Below are positions 25,651 through 34,538 of a stretch of 64,000 nucleotides of DNA, piece after piece; position 1 is the stretch's first letter, and every line of letters begins with the position of its first letter. The stretch is from assembly GCA_021228405.1 (NCBI GenBank), contig JAJQRF010000003.1, positions 25,544 through 89,543 on the forward strand, read 5' to 3'. Below the pieces are notes generated by a model that was not told where the DNA came from, did not search any database, and worked only from the letters and a program-made list of their open reading frames with translations. Made by a program: the position numbers and the translations under genes. The stretch comes from Pyrinomonadaceae bacterium (GTDB lineage: Bacteria > Acidobacteriota > Blastocatellia > Pyrinomonadales > Pyrinomonadaceae).

Positions 25651-28023
25651 TTAAAAGCCGAAGCTGACACCGATTCTGCCGTTGATTCCGGCGGTGCGGA
25701 AGCCGTTTTCGTAATATTCGTTGTCGAAAAGGTTTTCGATCGTGCCGAAGATGCGAAGATTTAGTTTTTCAGAGCGAAACGGGATCGTATAACCCGTTGT
25801 CAGATCGGCGCGGCGGTTTCCGTCAAAGCGGTAAACGTAAGTTTGAAACGTGCTGTTGCTAAAGATCGGCGCGAGATAACTACTCGTAGCGAGGAAATCG
25901 AAATTTACCCACAAACGGTCGAAACGCTGATTAAACACAAGCGTAAACTGGCGTTCGGGAATGCCGAGCGTGGAAAGATTCGGGTTTCCCGTGACCTGCG
26001 GGACGCGTTGATCGCTGTTCGTGTAGGTGTATGACGCGAAAATATCGGTCGAGGCGGTCGCTTTCACGTTTGCGCTGAACTCTGCGCCGCGGGCGATCCC
26101 GCCTTTCGTGTTTAGGTAGCCGCCGAAAGGTCTTACGGTCGTGCCGATGTTCGGAACGACGTTGCCGAAACCGATGGTGTCGATCAGTTTCGTGTAAAAG
26201 TAAACTGCCGTGAGTTTCGCTTTATTGTTAAAGAGATTTTGTTCGATGCCCGCATCGTATGCGATGGATTTTTCGGGTTTTAAGCCGGGGTCGCCGAGCG
26301 CAACGAACGAAGGTGTGCCGAAACTGCTGTAAAACGTGCCGAATCTTTCATAGAGCGACGGCACGCGGTAGCCGTTTCCGACGTGTGCGCGGAGTTTTGT
26401 TTTCGTTTTTTCGACAAAATACGAAATTGCGCCGTCGAAGGTGTAAGCGTTGGGCGGATTTTCGAGCGTTACGTTCGAGTAAGGAGCGTTATTTAAACTG
26501 AAATCAGGCGTTTTTAAAGTGAAAATTTGTGCGCGGAAACCGCCCGCAAGCTGTAAGTTGCCGTCGAGAAGGCTTACCAAATCCTGCGCGTAAAATGTGT
26601 TGCTCGATTGTTTCGCGCGGGTGAAAAAGTTTTGCGTTCCGTTCGGTGTAAAACCTTCGTTGCCGAAGTTTTCCTGCTCAAACTCGTAGCCGAACGTGAT
26701 TTCGTTATAACGATTCGGCGTAAAGTTAAAGTTTCCGTTCGCCGTCTGAATCGTGCCGTCGAAACGCGCATCGGACGCGCTTTGAAAGCCGGTGCCGAGC
26801 ACTCCGTTTTCGTTTCTGCGCTCGGTTCTCAAGCCCGAATAAAGTCCCCGGAAAACCAACTTACTGTTTATTACTTGTGTTAAGACGATTTGCCCGTTGA
26901 AGAAATTCGATCTTTGAAAGTTGTCGGGGTCGTTTGCGTCGGCGGTGAAATTTACTTTCGGATTTGCATCGATTATTTGAGCATTATTGTTCGGCAACGT
27001 GCCGAAGGTGTCGGGGCTTGAATTTAACTTCACGAATGCGTCGGAGAAGAAAAACCGCGCGGAAATGTTTGTGTTTTCAAACGGATTGTATTCGACGCGC
27101 GATTGAAAGTTCGTATTGTTCGCGTCGTCGTCTTTATCGATTCCTTCGGTGTAAGCGGTGCGCGACACGCCGACATTAAAGCCGAATTTGTCGGCTCCAT
27201 ACGATGTGTTGCCGCGAAAACGCGATAATCCCAAACCGCCGAACGCTCCGCCGACCTGTCCGTGCCATCCGCTTTCGGGTTTCGGCGTGATGAAGTCGAT
27301 CGTGCCGCCGATCGCGTTCGTTCCATACAAAGAACTGCCAGAACCACGCAAAACTTCGACTCTGCTCACGCTTGTTAAAGTGAAATCCGAGAGAAACGGC
27401 GAAGCGTCGCCCGTAATGGCGGAAGCATCGCGGAATCGAACGCCGTCGAGCAGAATTGCGGTGTCCTGATTGCGAAGTCCGCGCGTTTTAACCGTCGCCG
27501 TTCTGCCGAATCCGCCGAGTTGTTGGACGCGAAAGCCCGGAATCGTGCGTAAAGATTCGACCAAAGCAAAATCCGCACGGTCGCGCATTTCCTGTCCGTC
27601 GATAACGTTGACGGTTTTAGAAACTTCTTCGAGCGTTTGTTTTGAATCTGCTGAAACTGTGACTGTTTCAGAAATTTCGCCTTTGTCATAACTTATATTC
27701 AATTGAACATTTTTAGTTTGTCCTTCTACTAATGTGATCTGTTGTTCATCTTGCAAAATAACATCACTTATATCTGCACCTGCGAAAATCGAATAGTCAC
27801 CACTCGGAATATTCTCAAATCGAAAGTTTCCTTTATTATCTACGACCTTATTAAAACTTTTAGTTTCATTACTCTTTGAGGTTAAAAAAACTGTAATTTT
27901 CATACCATCTTTAAATGGTTTCCCTTTTACAATACCTATGACTGTTGCGCCCGTTTGCGCGAAGATGCCGATTGCTAAAAAGCAAATTAAACTTAATATT
28001 TTTATTCCTTTATATATGTTCAT
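25651..28023 (-). CDS. btuB: TonB-dependent receptor, probable cobalamin receptor
   Basis: From the ATG at 28023 (AGGAG five bases upstream) the receptor has 790 residues: a signal peptide (ending AIGIFAQ), an N-terminal carboxypeptidase-regulatory-like domain (about 22-110), a plug domain (VNVIDGQEMRDRADFALVES, AILLDGVRF, VLRGSGSSLYGTNAIGG) and a 22-strand-type barrel ending GRIGVSFGF. A cobalamin riboswitch directly upstream and a btuFCD-type operon next to it identify vitamin B12 as the likely substrate. An earlier in-frame start at 28173 lies inside the riboswitch and is rejected. Confidence 0.88.
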   Translation of the reverse strand: MNIYKGIKILSLICFLAIGIFAQTGATVIGIVKGKPFKDGMKITVFLTSKSNETKSFNKVVDNKGNFRFENIPSGDYSIFAGADISDVILQDEQQITLVEGQTKNVQLNISYDKGEISETVTVSADSKQTLEEVSKTVNVIDGQEMRDRADFALVESLRTIPGFRVQQLGGFGRTATVKTRGLRNQDTAILLDGVRFRDASAITGDASPFLSDFTLTSVSRVEVLRGSGSSLYGTNAIGGTIDFITPKPESGWHGQVGGAFGGLGLSRFRGNTSYGADKFGFNVGVSRTAYTEGIDKDDDANNTNFQSRVEYNPFENTNISARFFFSDAFVKLNSSPDTFGTLPNNNAQIIDANPKVNFTADANDPDNFQRSNFFNGQIVLTQVINSKLVFRGLYSGLRTERRNENGVLGTGFQSASDARFDGTIQTANGNFNFTPNRYNEITFGYEFEQENFGNEGFTPNGTQNFFTRAKQSSNTFYAQDLVSLLDGNLQLAGGFRAQIFTLKTPDFSLNNAPYSNVTLENPPNAYTFDGAISYFVEKTKTKLRAHVGNGYRVPSLYERFGTFYSSFGTPSFVALGDPGLKPEKSIAYDAGIEQNLFNNKAKLTAVYFYTKLIDTIGFGNVVPNIGTTVRPFGGYLNTKGGIARGAEFSANVKATASTDIFASYTYTNSDQRVPQVTGNPNLSTLGIPERQFTLVFNQRFDRLWVNFDFLATSSYLAPIFSNSTFQTYVYRFDGNRRADLTTGYTIPFRSEKLNLRIFGTIENLFDNEYYENGFRTAGINGRIGVSFGF

Positions 28024-28240
28024 TATTTCTCCTGTTTCCGCCCAGCGCGGAAAGCGGGTCAATTGCCTCAACAAACGGCGCAAAGTTCCAGACTTTTCAT
28101 TTATCATTGAACATTTATCATTTATCGGACGGCTCCTGATAATTGATAAATGTTCAATGATAAATGTATTCACTGTTGCGTGGGCAGTGCCGTGATCTCA
28201 ACGGACTTCCTTTGCGGCGTTTGCCGTAATCAATTACGAA
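28024..28240 (-). promoter_or_regulatory. Cobalamin riboswitch upstream of btuB
   Basis: Read on the minus strand, 28210 to 28169 gives the conserved core (GGAAGTCCGTTGAGATC, then CACGGCACTGCCCACGCAAC, then AGTGAA), which matches the cobalamin riboswitch pattern GGGAA..CCGGTG..AATCCGG..CTG.CCCGCAACTGT. A later AGTCTGGAAC...GCGCCG segment fits the 3' conserved part. A 7-bp hairpin TTTCCGC/GCGGAAA (28035-28053) lies just before the AGGAG ribosome-binding site, suggesting translational control. The peripheral region holds a perfect 23-bp inverted repeat (28098-28120 and 28144-28166). Confidence 0.85.
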
Positions 28241-28305
28241 TTTCAAATTACGAATTACGAATGAATGAGTATCTTTTTATAATTCGTAATTGATAATTCG
28301 TAATA
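28241..28305. repeat. Word-type inverted repeat (ATTACGAATT family)
   Basis: Several copies of AATTACGAATT/AATTCGTAATT occur in both orientations between the btuD stop and the riboswitch. They can fold into a long AT-rich hairpin and could act as a terminator or processing site for the btuFCD transcript. Confidence 0.5.
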
Positions 28306-29076
28306 CTAATAAATCGCCGTGACACGGCGTTTTTTACTTAACGGATTTTCATCCAGTAAAACATCGACGTTGAAAACGTCCTTGATATTTTCTTCGGTCA
28401 AAACTTTTTCCGCTTCGCCTTTCGCGTGAATTTTGCCGTCTTTGAGCAAAATTACTTCGTCCGCAAATTCCGAAGCCAGATTCAGATCATGTGTGATGAT
28501 GACGGCGGACGAATGACAACTTTTACAGCGTTCGCCGATCAAACGGATCATCATCGCCTGGTGCGCCAAATCCAGATTATTCGTCGGTTCATCCAGTAAA
28601 AGAATCTGCGCCTGCGTCGCCAAAGCCCGCGCCAGCACGACGCGTTGCCGTTCGCCGCCCGAAAGACGGTTCATCTGCCGCGCATCGTAATTTTCAAGAT
28701 CGCACATTTCCAAACATTCACGTGCGATCTGCAAATCCTTTCCGGTTTCCCAACCAAAAGCCGTTCCGTGCGAAAACCTTCCCGCCAAAACGAATTCGAG
28801 CACGGACACGGGAAACTTCGTTTCCGTTTCCTGCGCGATGACGGCGATCTTCTGCGCGATCTCGCGGCGCGAATATTCATTTAAAGGCTTTTCATTTAAA
28901 AGAATCGAGCCTTTTGAAACGGGCAAGCTTCCGTTCAAAGATTTCAAAAGCGAAGTTTTCCCCGCGCCGTTCGCGCCCAAAAGCGCAATAATCTTCGATC
29001 TTTCGAGCGCAAGCGAAACGTCGCGCACGACCGTTTGCGCTTCGTAAGTTATCGAAATATCTTGAACTTTCAGCAT
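28306..29076 (-). CDS. btuD: Cobalamin ABC transporter ATP-binding protein
   Basis: From the ATG at 29076 the protein has 256 residues and starts MLKVQDISITYEAQTVV. It has Walker A GANGAGKT, the Q-loop, the signature LSGGERQRV, Walker B ILLLDEPTNNLD and the switch His in VIITHDLN, as in iron-siderophore/B12-family (FecCD-type) ATPases. It follows the permease gene on the same strand and completes an importer with 29156 and 30131. The riboswitch upstream of the operon points to cobalamin rather than iron or haem. Confidence 0.9.
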   Translation of the reverse strand: MLKVQDISITYEAQTVVRDVSLALERSKIIALLGANGAGKTSLLKSLNGSLPVSKGSILLNEKPLNEYSRREIAQKIAVIAQETETKFPVSVLEFVLAGRFSHGTAFGWETGKDLQIARECLEMCDLENYDARQMNRLSGGERQRVVLARALATQAQILLLDEPTNNLDLAHQAMMIRLIGERCKSCHSSAVIITHDLNLASEFADEVILLKDGKIHAKGEAEKVLTEENIKDVFNVDVLLDENPLSKKRRVTAIY

Positions 29077-29084
29077 TGATTTTT

Positions 29085-29156
29085 GCCACGAACAAACACG
29101 AAAAAGCACGAAATAGAACTATTTATTTTTTGTGTTATTTTGTGTTTGTTCGTGGC
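29085..29156. repeat. Word-type inverted repeat (CACGAA family) between btuC and btuD
   Basis: GCCACGAACAAACAC (29085-29099) and its exact inverse (29142-29156) form a 15-bp stem that continues imperfectly through the repeated word CACGAA. It fills the 79-bp gap between the permease stop and the ATPase start. Confidence 0.75.
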
Positions 29157-30130
29157 TAATTTTTTCTTAACAAATAAATAAACATCGGCGCACCGATCAG
29201 CGCAGTGATTGCACCGACCGGCAATTCGCGCGGAGCGATGGCGACACGCGCAACCGTGTCTGCCAGCACGACGAAGATCGCGCCCGCCATCGCCGAAAAC
29301 GGAATCACGAGCCGATTATCACTGCCGACCGTCAACCGAATCAGGTGCGGAACGATCAAACCGACATAGCCGACCGAACCGCTTGCCGCGACCGAAATTC
29401 CGACGAGTGCGGACGCAGTTGCAAAAACTATCAAGCGGACTTTGCCGACCTCAACGCCGAAATCGAACGCATCGCGCTCGCCAATCATCATTAAATTAAG
29501 TGCGCGCGCTTGCGAACTCAAAAGAATCGTTCCCAGAATGACGCAGACAAATGTCAGATAAAATCCGCTTTTTGTCGCTTGCGAAAGATCGCCGAGAAGC
29601 CAGAACGTAAAACTTCTGAGCTTTGCCGCATCAAGCAGAGATGTCAGCAAAACGATGAGCGAAGAAAGAAAAGTCGTCACGATCACGCCCGACAAAACCA
29701 ATCTTTCGACGTTCATTCCCGTCCGTGATCTCGCCATTTGATAAACCGCAATCGTCGCCAAACCTGCCCCCAAAACCGCAAAAACGGGACGCGCAAATTC
29801 GATCTGCGCAAAGAAAACAAACGCCAGCATCGTCCCTAAAGCCGCGCCGTTCGACACTCCGAGCAGATACGGTTCCGCCAAAGGGTTCCGCAGAAGCGAC
29901 TGCAATCCTGCGCCCGCTACCGCCAAACTCGCGCCGACACACGCGCCGAGCAAAACACGCGGCAGACGAATATCGAAAAGAATCACGGCTTGCGCATCGG
30001 TCAACTCAAGAAACGACAATCTTTCACTGCCGAAAAAAACCGCCAAGCCAAAAGCAATACCCAAAAACATCAAAAGAACAACGCCGAAACGCAGACTTTT
30101 AACTTTTAATCTTGGGCTCCGGGCTTTCAT
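29156..30130 (-). CDS. btuC: Cobalamin ABC transporter permease
   Basis: This 324-residue, very hydrophobic protein belongs to the FecCD/BtuC permease family: LRLPRVLLGACVGASLAVAGAG and LRNPLAEPYLLGVSNGAALG are the conserved N-terminal signatures, and GLIVPHLIRLTVGSD is the cytoplasmic coupling segment that contacts the ATPase. About nine to ten transmembrane helices are expected. The start overlaps the btuF stop region with no gap, which indicates translational coupling. Confidence 0.92.
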   Translation of the reverse strand: MKARSPRLKVKSLRFGVVLLMFLGIAFGLAVFFGSERLSFLELTDAQAVILFDIRLPRVLLGACVGASLAVAGAGLQSLLRNPLAEPYLLGVSNGAALGTMLAFVFFAQIEFARPVFAVLGAGLATIAVYQMARSRTGMNVERLVLSGVIVTTFLSSLIVLLTSLLDAAKLRSFTFWLLGDLSQATKSGFYLTFVCVILGTILLSSQARALNLMMIGERDAFDFGVEVGKVRLIVFATASALVGISVAASGSVGYVGLIVPHLIRLTVGSDNRLVIPFSAMAGAIFVVLADTVARVAIAPRELPVGAITALIGAPMFIYLLRKN

Positions 30131-31063
30131 TTATTTATGCAGAACTTCCGCAAGCTGTTCCAACCCGTCAACCAAACGAAGCGACGGACGCGACAAAAGA
30201 TCGGCGTTTATTTTGTAAACTTTTCCTTTTTTGACGGCATTGGAGTTTTTGAAAACTTCGTTCGGTTCCGTATTGTCGGGACTTTCGGAAAGAATCAAAA
30301 CGTCGGGATTAAGCGCAAGCGCAGTTTCCTTGCTCAATTTCGGATAAGCCGTCGGCACGTCCTTTGTCACCGAAACGCCGCCCGCCCGCTCGATTATTTC
30401 CGTCAGAAAGGATTCCTTCCCGACCGTAAAAAGAGGTTCGTCGGAAATCTGCACAAAGGTCTTCACTTTCGGTTTATCCATCACTTTTTCTTCGACTTCG
30501 AGAATTCGCGCCTGTAAAATATTGAGTTTTTCGCCTGTTAATCCCGGCGTTCCGAAAATATCACCGAGCTGGCGAAGATTCGTCATCACGTCGTTGAGCG
30601 ATTTCGGATTCATCACAAAAACCGTGATGTTTTGCGCTTCTAGCTGTTTGGTGAAAGTTTCGATCTGCGATGCCGTCGAAACGAAAACGATCTGCGGTTT
30701 TAAAGCGATGATCTTTTCCATATTCGGATTGATCGTGTCGCCGACTTTTTCGATCTTCTGCGCTTCTTCGGGATAATTGCAGTATGTCGTCACGCCGACC
30801 AGCCGATCTCCCGCACCGACCGCAAAAATGTTTTCCGTCAAATTCGGCGCAAGCGAAACAACGCGTTCGACCTTTTCGGGAATCTTGATCTTTCTGCCGA
30901 GATCGTCCGCAATGTCGCGCATCTTGTTTGCATTTTGCGCCGACAGATTTGAGATTTCGCATCCGAACGAAAAAAGAAGAAACGAAAGAAGAAAGAATGT
31001 AAAAATCTTTGTTTTCCGGTGTTTCACTGCCAGATTTTCTCTATTTTTTAATTTCCCAAACAT
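30131..31063 (-). CDS. btuF: Cobalamin-binding periplasmic lipoprotein
   Basis: From the ATG at 31063 the protein has 310 residues. A basic, hydrophobic N-terminus ends in FSFGC (Cys35), a lipobox-like site, so it is probably a lipoprotein. The mature part is a BtuF/FecB-type binding protein (RVVSLAPNLTENIFAVGAGDRLVGV, CNYPEEAQKIEKVGD, LKPQIVFV). The start was chosen because the upstream TTG at 31093 lies in the riboswitch expression hairpin while AGGG sits just before this ATG. First gene of the btuFCD operon. Confidence 0.9.
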   Translation of the reverse strand: MFGKLKNRENLAVKHRKTKIFTFFLLSFLLFSFGCEISNLSAQNANKMRDIADDLGRKIKIPEKVERVVSLAPNLTENIFAVGAGDRLVGVTTYCNYPEEAQKIEKVGDTINPNMEKIIALKPQIVFVSTASQIETFTKQLEAQNITVFVMNPKSLNDVMTNLRQLGDIFGTPGLTGEKLNILQARILEVEEKVMDKPKVKTFVQISDEPLFTVGKESFLTEIIERAGGVSVTKDVPTAYPKLSKETALALNPDVLILSESPDNTEPNEVFKNSNAVKKGKVYKINADLLSRPSLRLVDGLEQLAEVLHK

Positions 31064-31065
31064 AA

Positions 31066-31280
31066 AAATGCCCTGCTTTTTCGCTTTGAACAAACGAGAA
31101 AACAGAGCATTTGATTTTTAAGATTAACAAAGAACTATGCTGACCTCGAATGTTTTGACGCGAAACACTCATACGGTTAAACGTCTTGAAATGCGGTTTT
31201 CTGACTCTGACAGTGGCGCGACCGTGCGGGATTTTCACCCGGCTTTCCCTTGAAAATTCCTTTAAAAGAATCAATTTCAA
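31066..31280 (-). promoter_or_regulatory. Cobalamin riboswitch upstream of btuF with RBS-sequestering hairpin
   Basis: On the minus strand, 31251 to 31210 reads AAGGGAAAGCCGGGTGAAAA, then TCCCGCACGGTCGCGCCACT, then GT: a near-textbook cobalamin riboswitch core. Downstream, 31112-31099 (AAATGCTCTGTTTT) can pair over its whole length, with two G-U pairs, to 31080-31066, which includes the ribosome-binding site AGGG of btuF. This gives a direct model for translational repression when the vitamin is bound. Confidence 0.92.
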
Positions 31281-31582
31281 GCGTCCAAATAAAAAAGATC
31301 AAAATACGACACCAAGTCAAATGGTAAAAAGCAAACTATCACGCTTTTATGTCCAATGTCAAAAGAATTTTGGAAATGGAAAGCGGCTCAAGCGGATTTG
31401 ACGGATTTAAAGAGATTTTTGCCCGCGAAATACACAAAAGACACGAAAACAGAAAGAATAATTTATTTTTTTCTTTTTCGCTTTCTTTCGCACATTTCGC
31501 GGGCAATATTCCTTAATTTCTAAAATTTGCATCTGCGCAATCTGCCCAATCAGACCGATCCGCTTTCAAATTCTCTTCCAAA
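31281..31582. repeat. Intergenic region with word-type inverted repeat
   Basis: No gene is seen. TTGCCCGCGAAAT (31420-31432) and its exact inverse (31495-31507) bracket a stretch of imperfect words (ACACAAAAGACACGAAAACAG against CTTTTTCGCTTTCTTTCGCA), forming a long imperfect hairpin. It lies downstream of the HDAC gene and could terminate it. Confidence 0.6.
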
Positions 31583-32512
31583 TCATTTCCCGACCGCTTT
31601 TTTATCCATTCCGAAATAAACCTTCTTGACGGCACGAATCGTGTTGGCGTGAATTTCGACCGTATCGTTTATGTCTGCCGCATAGCCGCCGCTCATCGTT
31701 GTCACGATCGGAACGTCCTTTGTTTTTGCGAACTCAAGCACCATTTCATCACGTTTCATTAATCCTTCCTTCGTCAAAGAAAGTCTGCCGAGCCGGTCGT
31801 TTTCAAACGGGTCTGCGCCACCGAGATAAAAGATTATGTCGGGATCGTGCAGAAAAATTCGCGGCAAAGCCTGTTCTAAAGTTTCGAGAAATTCCGTGTC
31901 GAAAGTTTTATCGGGCAATTCGATGTCGAGCGTCGAAACTTCCTTAAAAAGCGGGTAATTTTTCGCACCGTGCATTGAAAACGTAAAAACTTCGGGCGAA
32001 TTTTGAAAAATAAAAGCCGTTCCGTTGCCTTGATGAACGTCGCAATCGACGATCAAAAATCTTTCCGCCAGTTTTTCACGCTGAAGCACGCGAATCGCCA
32101 CGGCAACGTCATTTAAAACGCAGAAGCCTTCGCCGCGATCAGGGAAAGCGTGATGCGTTCCACCCGCAAGATTTGAAGAAATTCCGTCCTGCAAGGCAAA
32201 TCGCGCCGCATTGATCGTTCCCGAAATCGCGTGAAACGAACGCCTCACAAGACTTTCCGACCAGGGAAGTCCGAGCTTACGGATTTCCTTTGCCGTTAAA
32301 GTCCCGTCAACCAACCGCGAAATATAATCTTCCGTGTGAACGAGCAATAAATCTTCCCTTTTTGCAGGTTCGGGCGCGACGATCTCATTTTCCGCCAGAG
32401 TTCCTTCCTTAAGCAGTAAATCCTTTACCAATTCAAACTTGCGAATCGGAAAAACGTGTCCCTCACCGATTTCTGCGTAATAGTAAGGCGAATAGAAAAG
32501 TTTGTAATTCAT
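31583..32512 (-). CDS. Histone-deacetylase superfamily (AcuC-like) hydrolase
   Basis: The product from the ATG at 32512 has 309 residues and carries the class-I-like deacetylase motifs: GGTHHAFPDRGEGFCVLND (tandem catalytic His), DCDVHQGNGTA (zinc Asp/His), and YLGGADPFENDRLG (third zinc Asp). MSGGYA near the C-terminus matches the active-site Tyr region. Members hydrolyse acetyl-lysine, acetylpolyamines or other amides; the substrate here is unknown. The upstream TTG at 32524 is a weaker alternative start. Confidence 0.92.
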   Translation of the reverse strand: MNYKLFYSPYYYAEIGEGHVFPIRKFELVKDLLLKEGTLAENEIVAPEPAKREDLLLVHTEDYISRLVDGTLTAKEIRKLGLPWSESLVRRSFHAISGTINAARFALQDGISSNLAGGTHHAFPDRGEGFCVLNDVAVAIRVLQREKLAERFLIVDCDVHQGNGTAFIFQNSPEVFTFSMHGAKNYPLFKEVSTLDIELPDKTFDTEFLETLEQALPRIFLHDPDIIFYLGGADPFENDRLGRLSLTKEGLMKRDEMVLEFAKTKDVPIVTTMSGGYAADINDTVEIHANTIRAVKKVYFGMDKKAVGK

Positions 32513-32800
32513 TGCAAATTTCAAATTCCAGATTTCAAATCATTCGGTTTCCAATATTTAACTGGTACCGATTCACTGAAAATTGTAAATGAATCAATTT
32601 AGAATTTGAAATTCGGAATTTGAAATCCGAAATATGCGATTCGGAATTTAAAAGGGAAGAGCGGCTTATGCTCGGGAAAACATAAGCCGCAATTTTTTTG
32701 GCGGAAGGCTCAACTGTAGGCAAAGCGGAGCGGATAGGCAAAAGGCGGATTTTTTACGGGCAGGTTAATCTGTGCTGACTAATAAACTCTCCGCATTTGT
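32513..32800. other. Intergenic region: word repeats and a strong hairpin
   Basis: From 32513 to about 32650 the words AATTTGAAATT and ATTTCAAATT recur in both orientations. GCGGCTTATG (32661-32670) and CATAAGCCGC (32681-32690) form a perfect 10-bp stem; on the plus strand it is followed by AATTTTTTT and on the minus strand by TCTTCCCTTTTAA, so it may terminate the ftsB-like transcript. Confidence 0.55.
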
Positions 32801-33181
32801 TTATTTCGTCGGCACGAGAATCTTTTCATTGGGGCGACCCATTCCCATCTTTCGGGCTTCGCGCTCAATCGCGCGTGCGTCGCTCTTTAAATCATGAATA
32901 TCTTCTTGTAAAAGCAAATTTTCATTTGTCAAAGTTTCTACTTGTTGAGCCAGTGTTTCATTTTGACTCATTTCGTGACTCATTTCCGAGTATGCTCGAA
33001 AATTGATTGTCAGACAAAGCATAAAAGTTATTGAGGAAACCACTGCAAAACCAAACCATTTCGGCGTTGTGTGGATTTTGCTTTTCGCACTGCCGATCTG
33101 TTTTTTTTTCGACACTGCGTTTCTTTTCGGTTTCGTCCAAACCGTATAATTATCCCAGTAAGTATTTGCGACCTTGCTCAA
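32801..33181 (-). CDS. FtsB/DivIC-like septum formation initiator protein
   Basis: The 126 residues comprise a basic N-terminal tail, one membrane span (about 43-62, WFGFAVVSSITFMLCLTI) and a coiled coil (75-115, NETLAQQVETLTNENLLLQ) followed by the conserved EREARKMGMGRPNE region typical of FtsB/DivIC proteins, which bridge divisome proteins in the periplasm. The start codon is TTG; a GGAGGTG ribosome-binding site seven bases upstream supports it. The first 32 bases overlap the 3' end of the phosphohexomutase gene. Confidence 0.85.
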   Translation of the reverse strand: MSKVANTYWDNYTVWTKPKRNAVSKKKQIGSAKSKIHTTPKWFGFAVVSSITFMLCLTINFRAYSEMSHEMSQNETLAQQVETLTNENLLLQEDIHDLKSDARAIEREARKMGMGRPNEKILVPTK

Positions 33182-34538
33182 GTAACACCTCCAAATCTTG
33201 CTTATTTTCGCTTTCCGCGTAAATTCTGACGAGCGGCTCCGTGCCTGATGGACGCATCAGCATCCAGCTTCCGTCTGTGAAAATGAACTTTACGCCGTCC
33301 ATTCTGTTTATATTTTCAACTTTGCGTCCGCCAATTTCTGATGGTTCGCGTGAAAGTTTTTCCTTTAGCTTATCGGCAATTTCCGAATTAAGTTTAACCC
33401 CGATTCTTGCTGAATAAAGTGTTCCGACGCGATCTGTTAAAGCGTTTAACTGCTCGGTCAGACTTGCTCCGCGCACGGCAACCGCTTCGACTGCCAAAAG
33501 ACAAGCTAAAATTCCGTCTTTTTCGGGATAATGTCCTTTTATCGAAAGACCGGCGGATTCTTCTCCGCCCAAAATGATTTCGTCTTTATTTATCAATTCG
33601 CCGATAAACTTAAATCCGACCGGCGTTTCATACAATTTCAATCCGCGGTTCTCGGCAACCCGGTCAATGAAATGTGATGTTGCCACGCTTCGCGCCAAAC
33701 CTTCTGTCCAATTTCTCGATTCGGCAAGGTAATCCGCCAAAATTGCGATCAATTGATTCGGTGCAATAAATTCACCGTTGCTGTCAATAACTCCGAATCT
33801 GTCGCCGTCGCCGTCGGTCGAAATTCCAAGCGTTAAATTCTTCGATTTAACCGTTTCACGAAGTTCGCCGAGATGATCTTCGCCCGGTTCGGGAGATTGT
33901 CCGCCGAAAGTCACATCACGCCAATCGTGTATCGTTTCGACATCCAGCCCGTATTCGCGGAGAATTTTATCCAAATATCCGCGTCCCGTTCCCCAGAGCG
34001 CGTCGTAAGCATATTTACCTTTGGCTCTGGCAATCGCGTCGAAATTTACTTTAATTTTCAAATCGTCCAGATAATTCGGACGAGCATCGTATTTTTCAAT
34101 CGAGCCGCCTGCTTCTTCGTTGGATTCAGGTTTGTTTTCGATCAGATTTTCAACCTGCTTCGTGATTTCCGGCAATGCGGGCGCGCCGTCTGCCGTTGAA
34201 AACTTGATTCCCTGATATTCCGGCGGGTTATGCGATGCCGTAAAATTTATGCCTCCAACCGCTTTTTCGCTCCTGATAGCATGAGAAATCGTCGGTGTCG
34301 GTGTCGGGTTTTGACAAAGCAAAACCTGAAACCCTTCTTTTTCAAGGATTTCGGCGGCAACCTCACAAAACCTTTCGCCCATAAAGCGCGAATCGTGTCC
34401 GACAATTATCTTGCCGTTGTTTTTACCGTCTGCTTTCAAATAACCGCTTATCGAGCGTGTAACCAATTTTACATTTTCAAAAGTAAATTGATCCGCTATG
34501 ATTGCTCTCCAGCCTGATGTGCCAAAGCGTATAGACAT
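33150..34538 (-). CDS. Phosphoglucomutase/phosphomannomutase family protein
   Basis: This 462-residue enzyme has all four alpha-D-phosphohexomutase signatures: the phosphoserine loop FTASHNPPEYQG, the metal loop STDGDGDRFG, the sugar-binding loop GGEESAG and the phosphate-binding RPSGTEPLVRIY. It interconverts hexose 1- and 6-phosphates; whether glucose, mannose or glucosamine is preferred cannot be decided by eye. Upstream is a long AT-rich gap shared with the divergent radical SAM gene. It is translationally linked to the ftsB-like gene. Confidence 0.93.
   Translation of the reverse strand: MSIRFGTSGWRAIIADQFTFENVKLVTRSISGYLKADGKNNGKIIVGHDSRFMGERFCEVAAEILEKEGFQVLLCQNPTPTPTISHAIRSEKAVGGINFTASHNPPEYQGIKFSTADGAPALPEITKQVENLIENKPESNEEAGGSIEKYDARPNYLDDLKIKVNFDAIARAKGKYAYDALWGTGRGYLDKILREYGLDVETIHDWRDVTFGGQSPEPGEDHLGELRETVKSKNLTLGISTDGDGDRFGVIDSNGEFIAPNQLIAILADYLAESRNWTEGLARSVATSHFIDRVAENRGLKLYETPVGFKFIGELINKDEIILGGEESAGLSIKGHYPEKDGILACLLAVEAVAVRGASLTEQLNALTDRVGTLYSARIGVKLNSEIADKLKEKLSREPSEIGGRKVENINRMDGVKFIFTDGSWMLMRPSGTEPLVRIYAESENKQDLEVLLEQGRKYLLG

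Noticed and set aside
28023..28173. Upstream extension of btuB to 28173
   Set aside because: The extra 50 residues would be encoded by riboswitch sequence, and the ribosome-binding site and signal peptide support 28023.
29156..31063. Iron-siderophore importer
   Set aside because: The family motifs allow it, but the cobalamin riboswitches point to vitamin B12.
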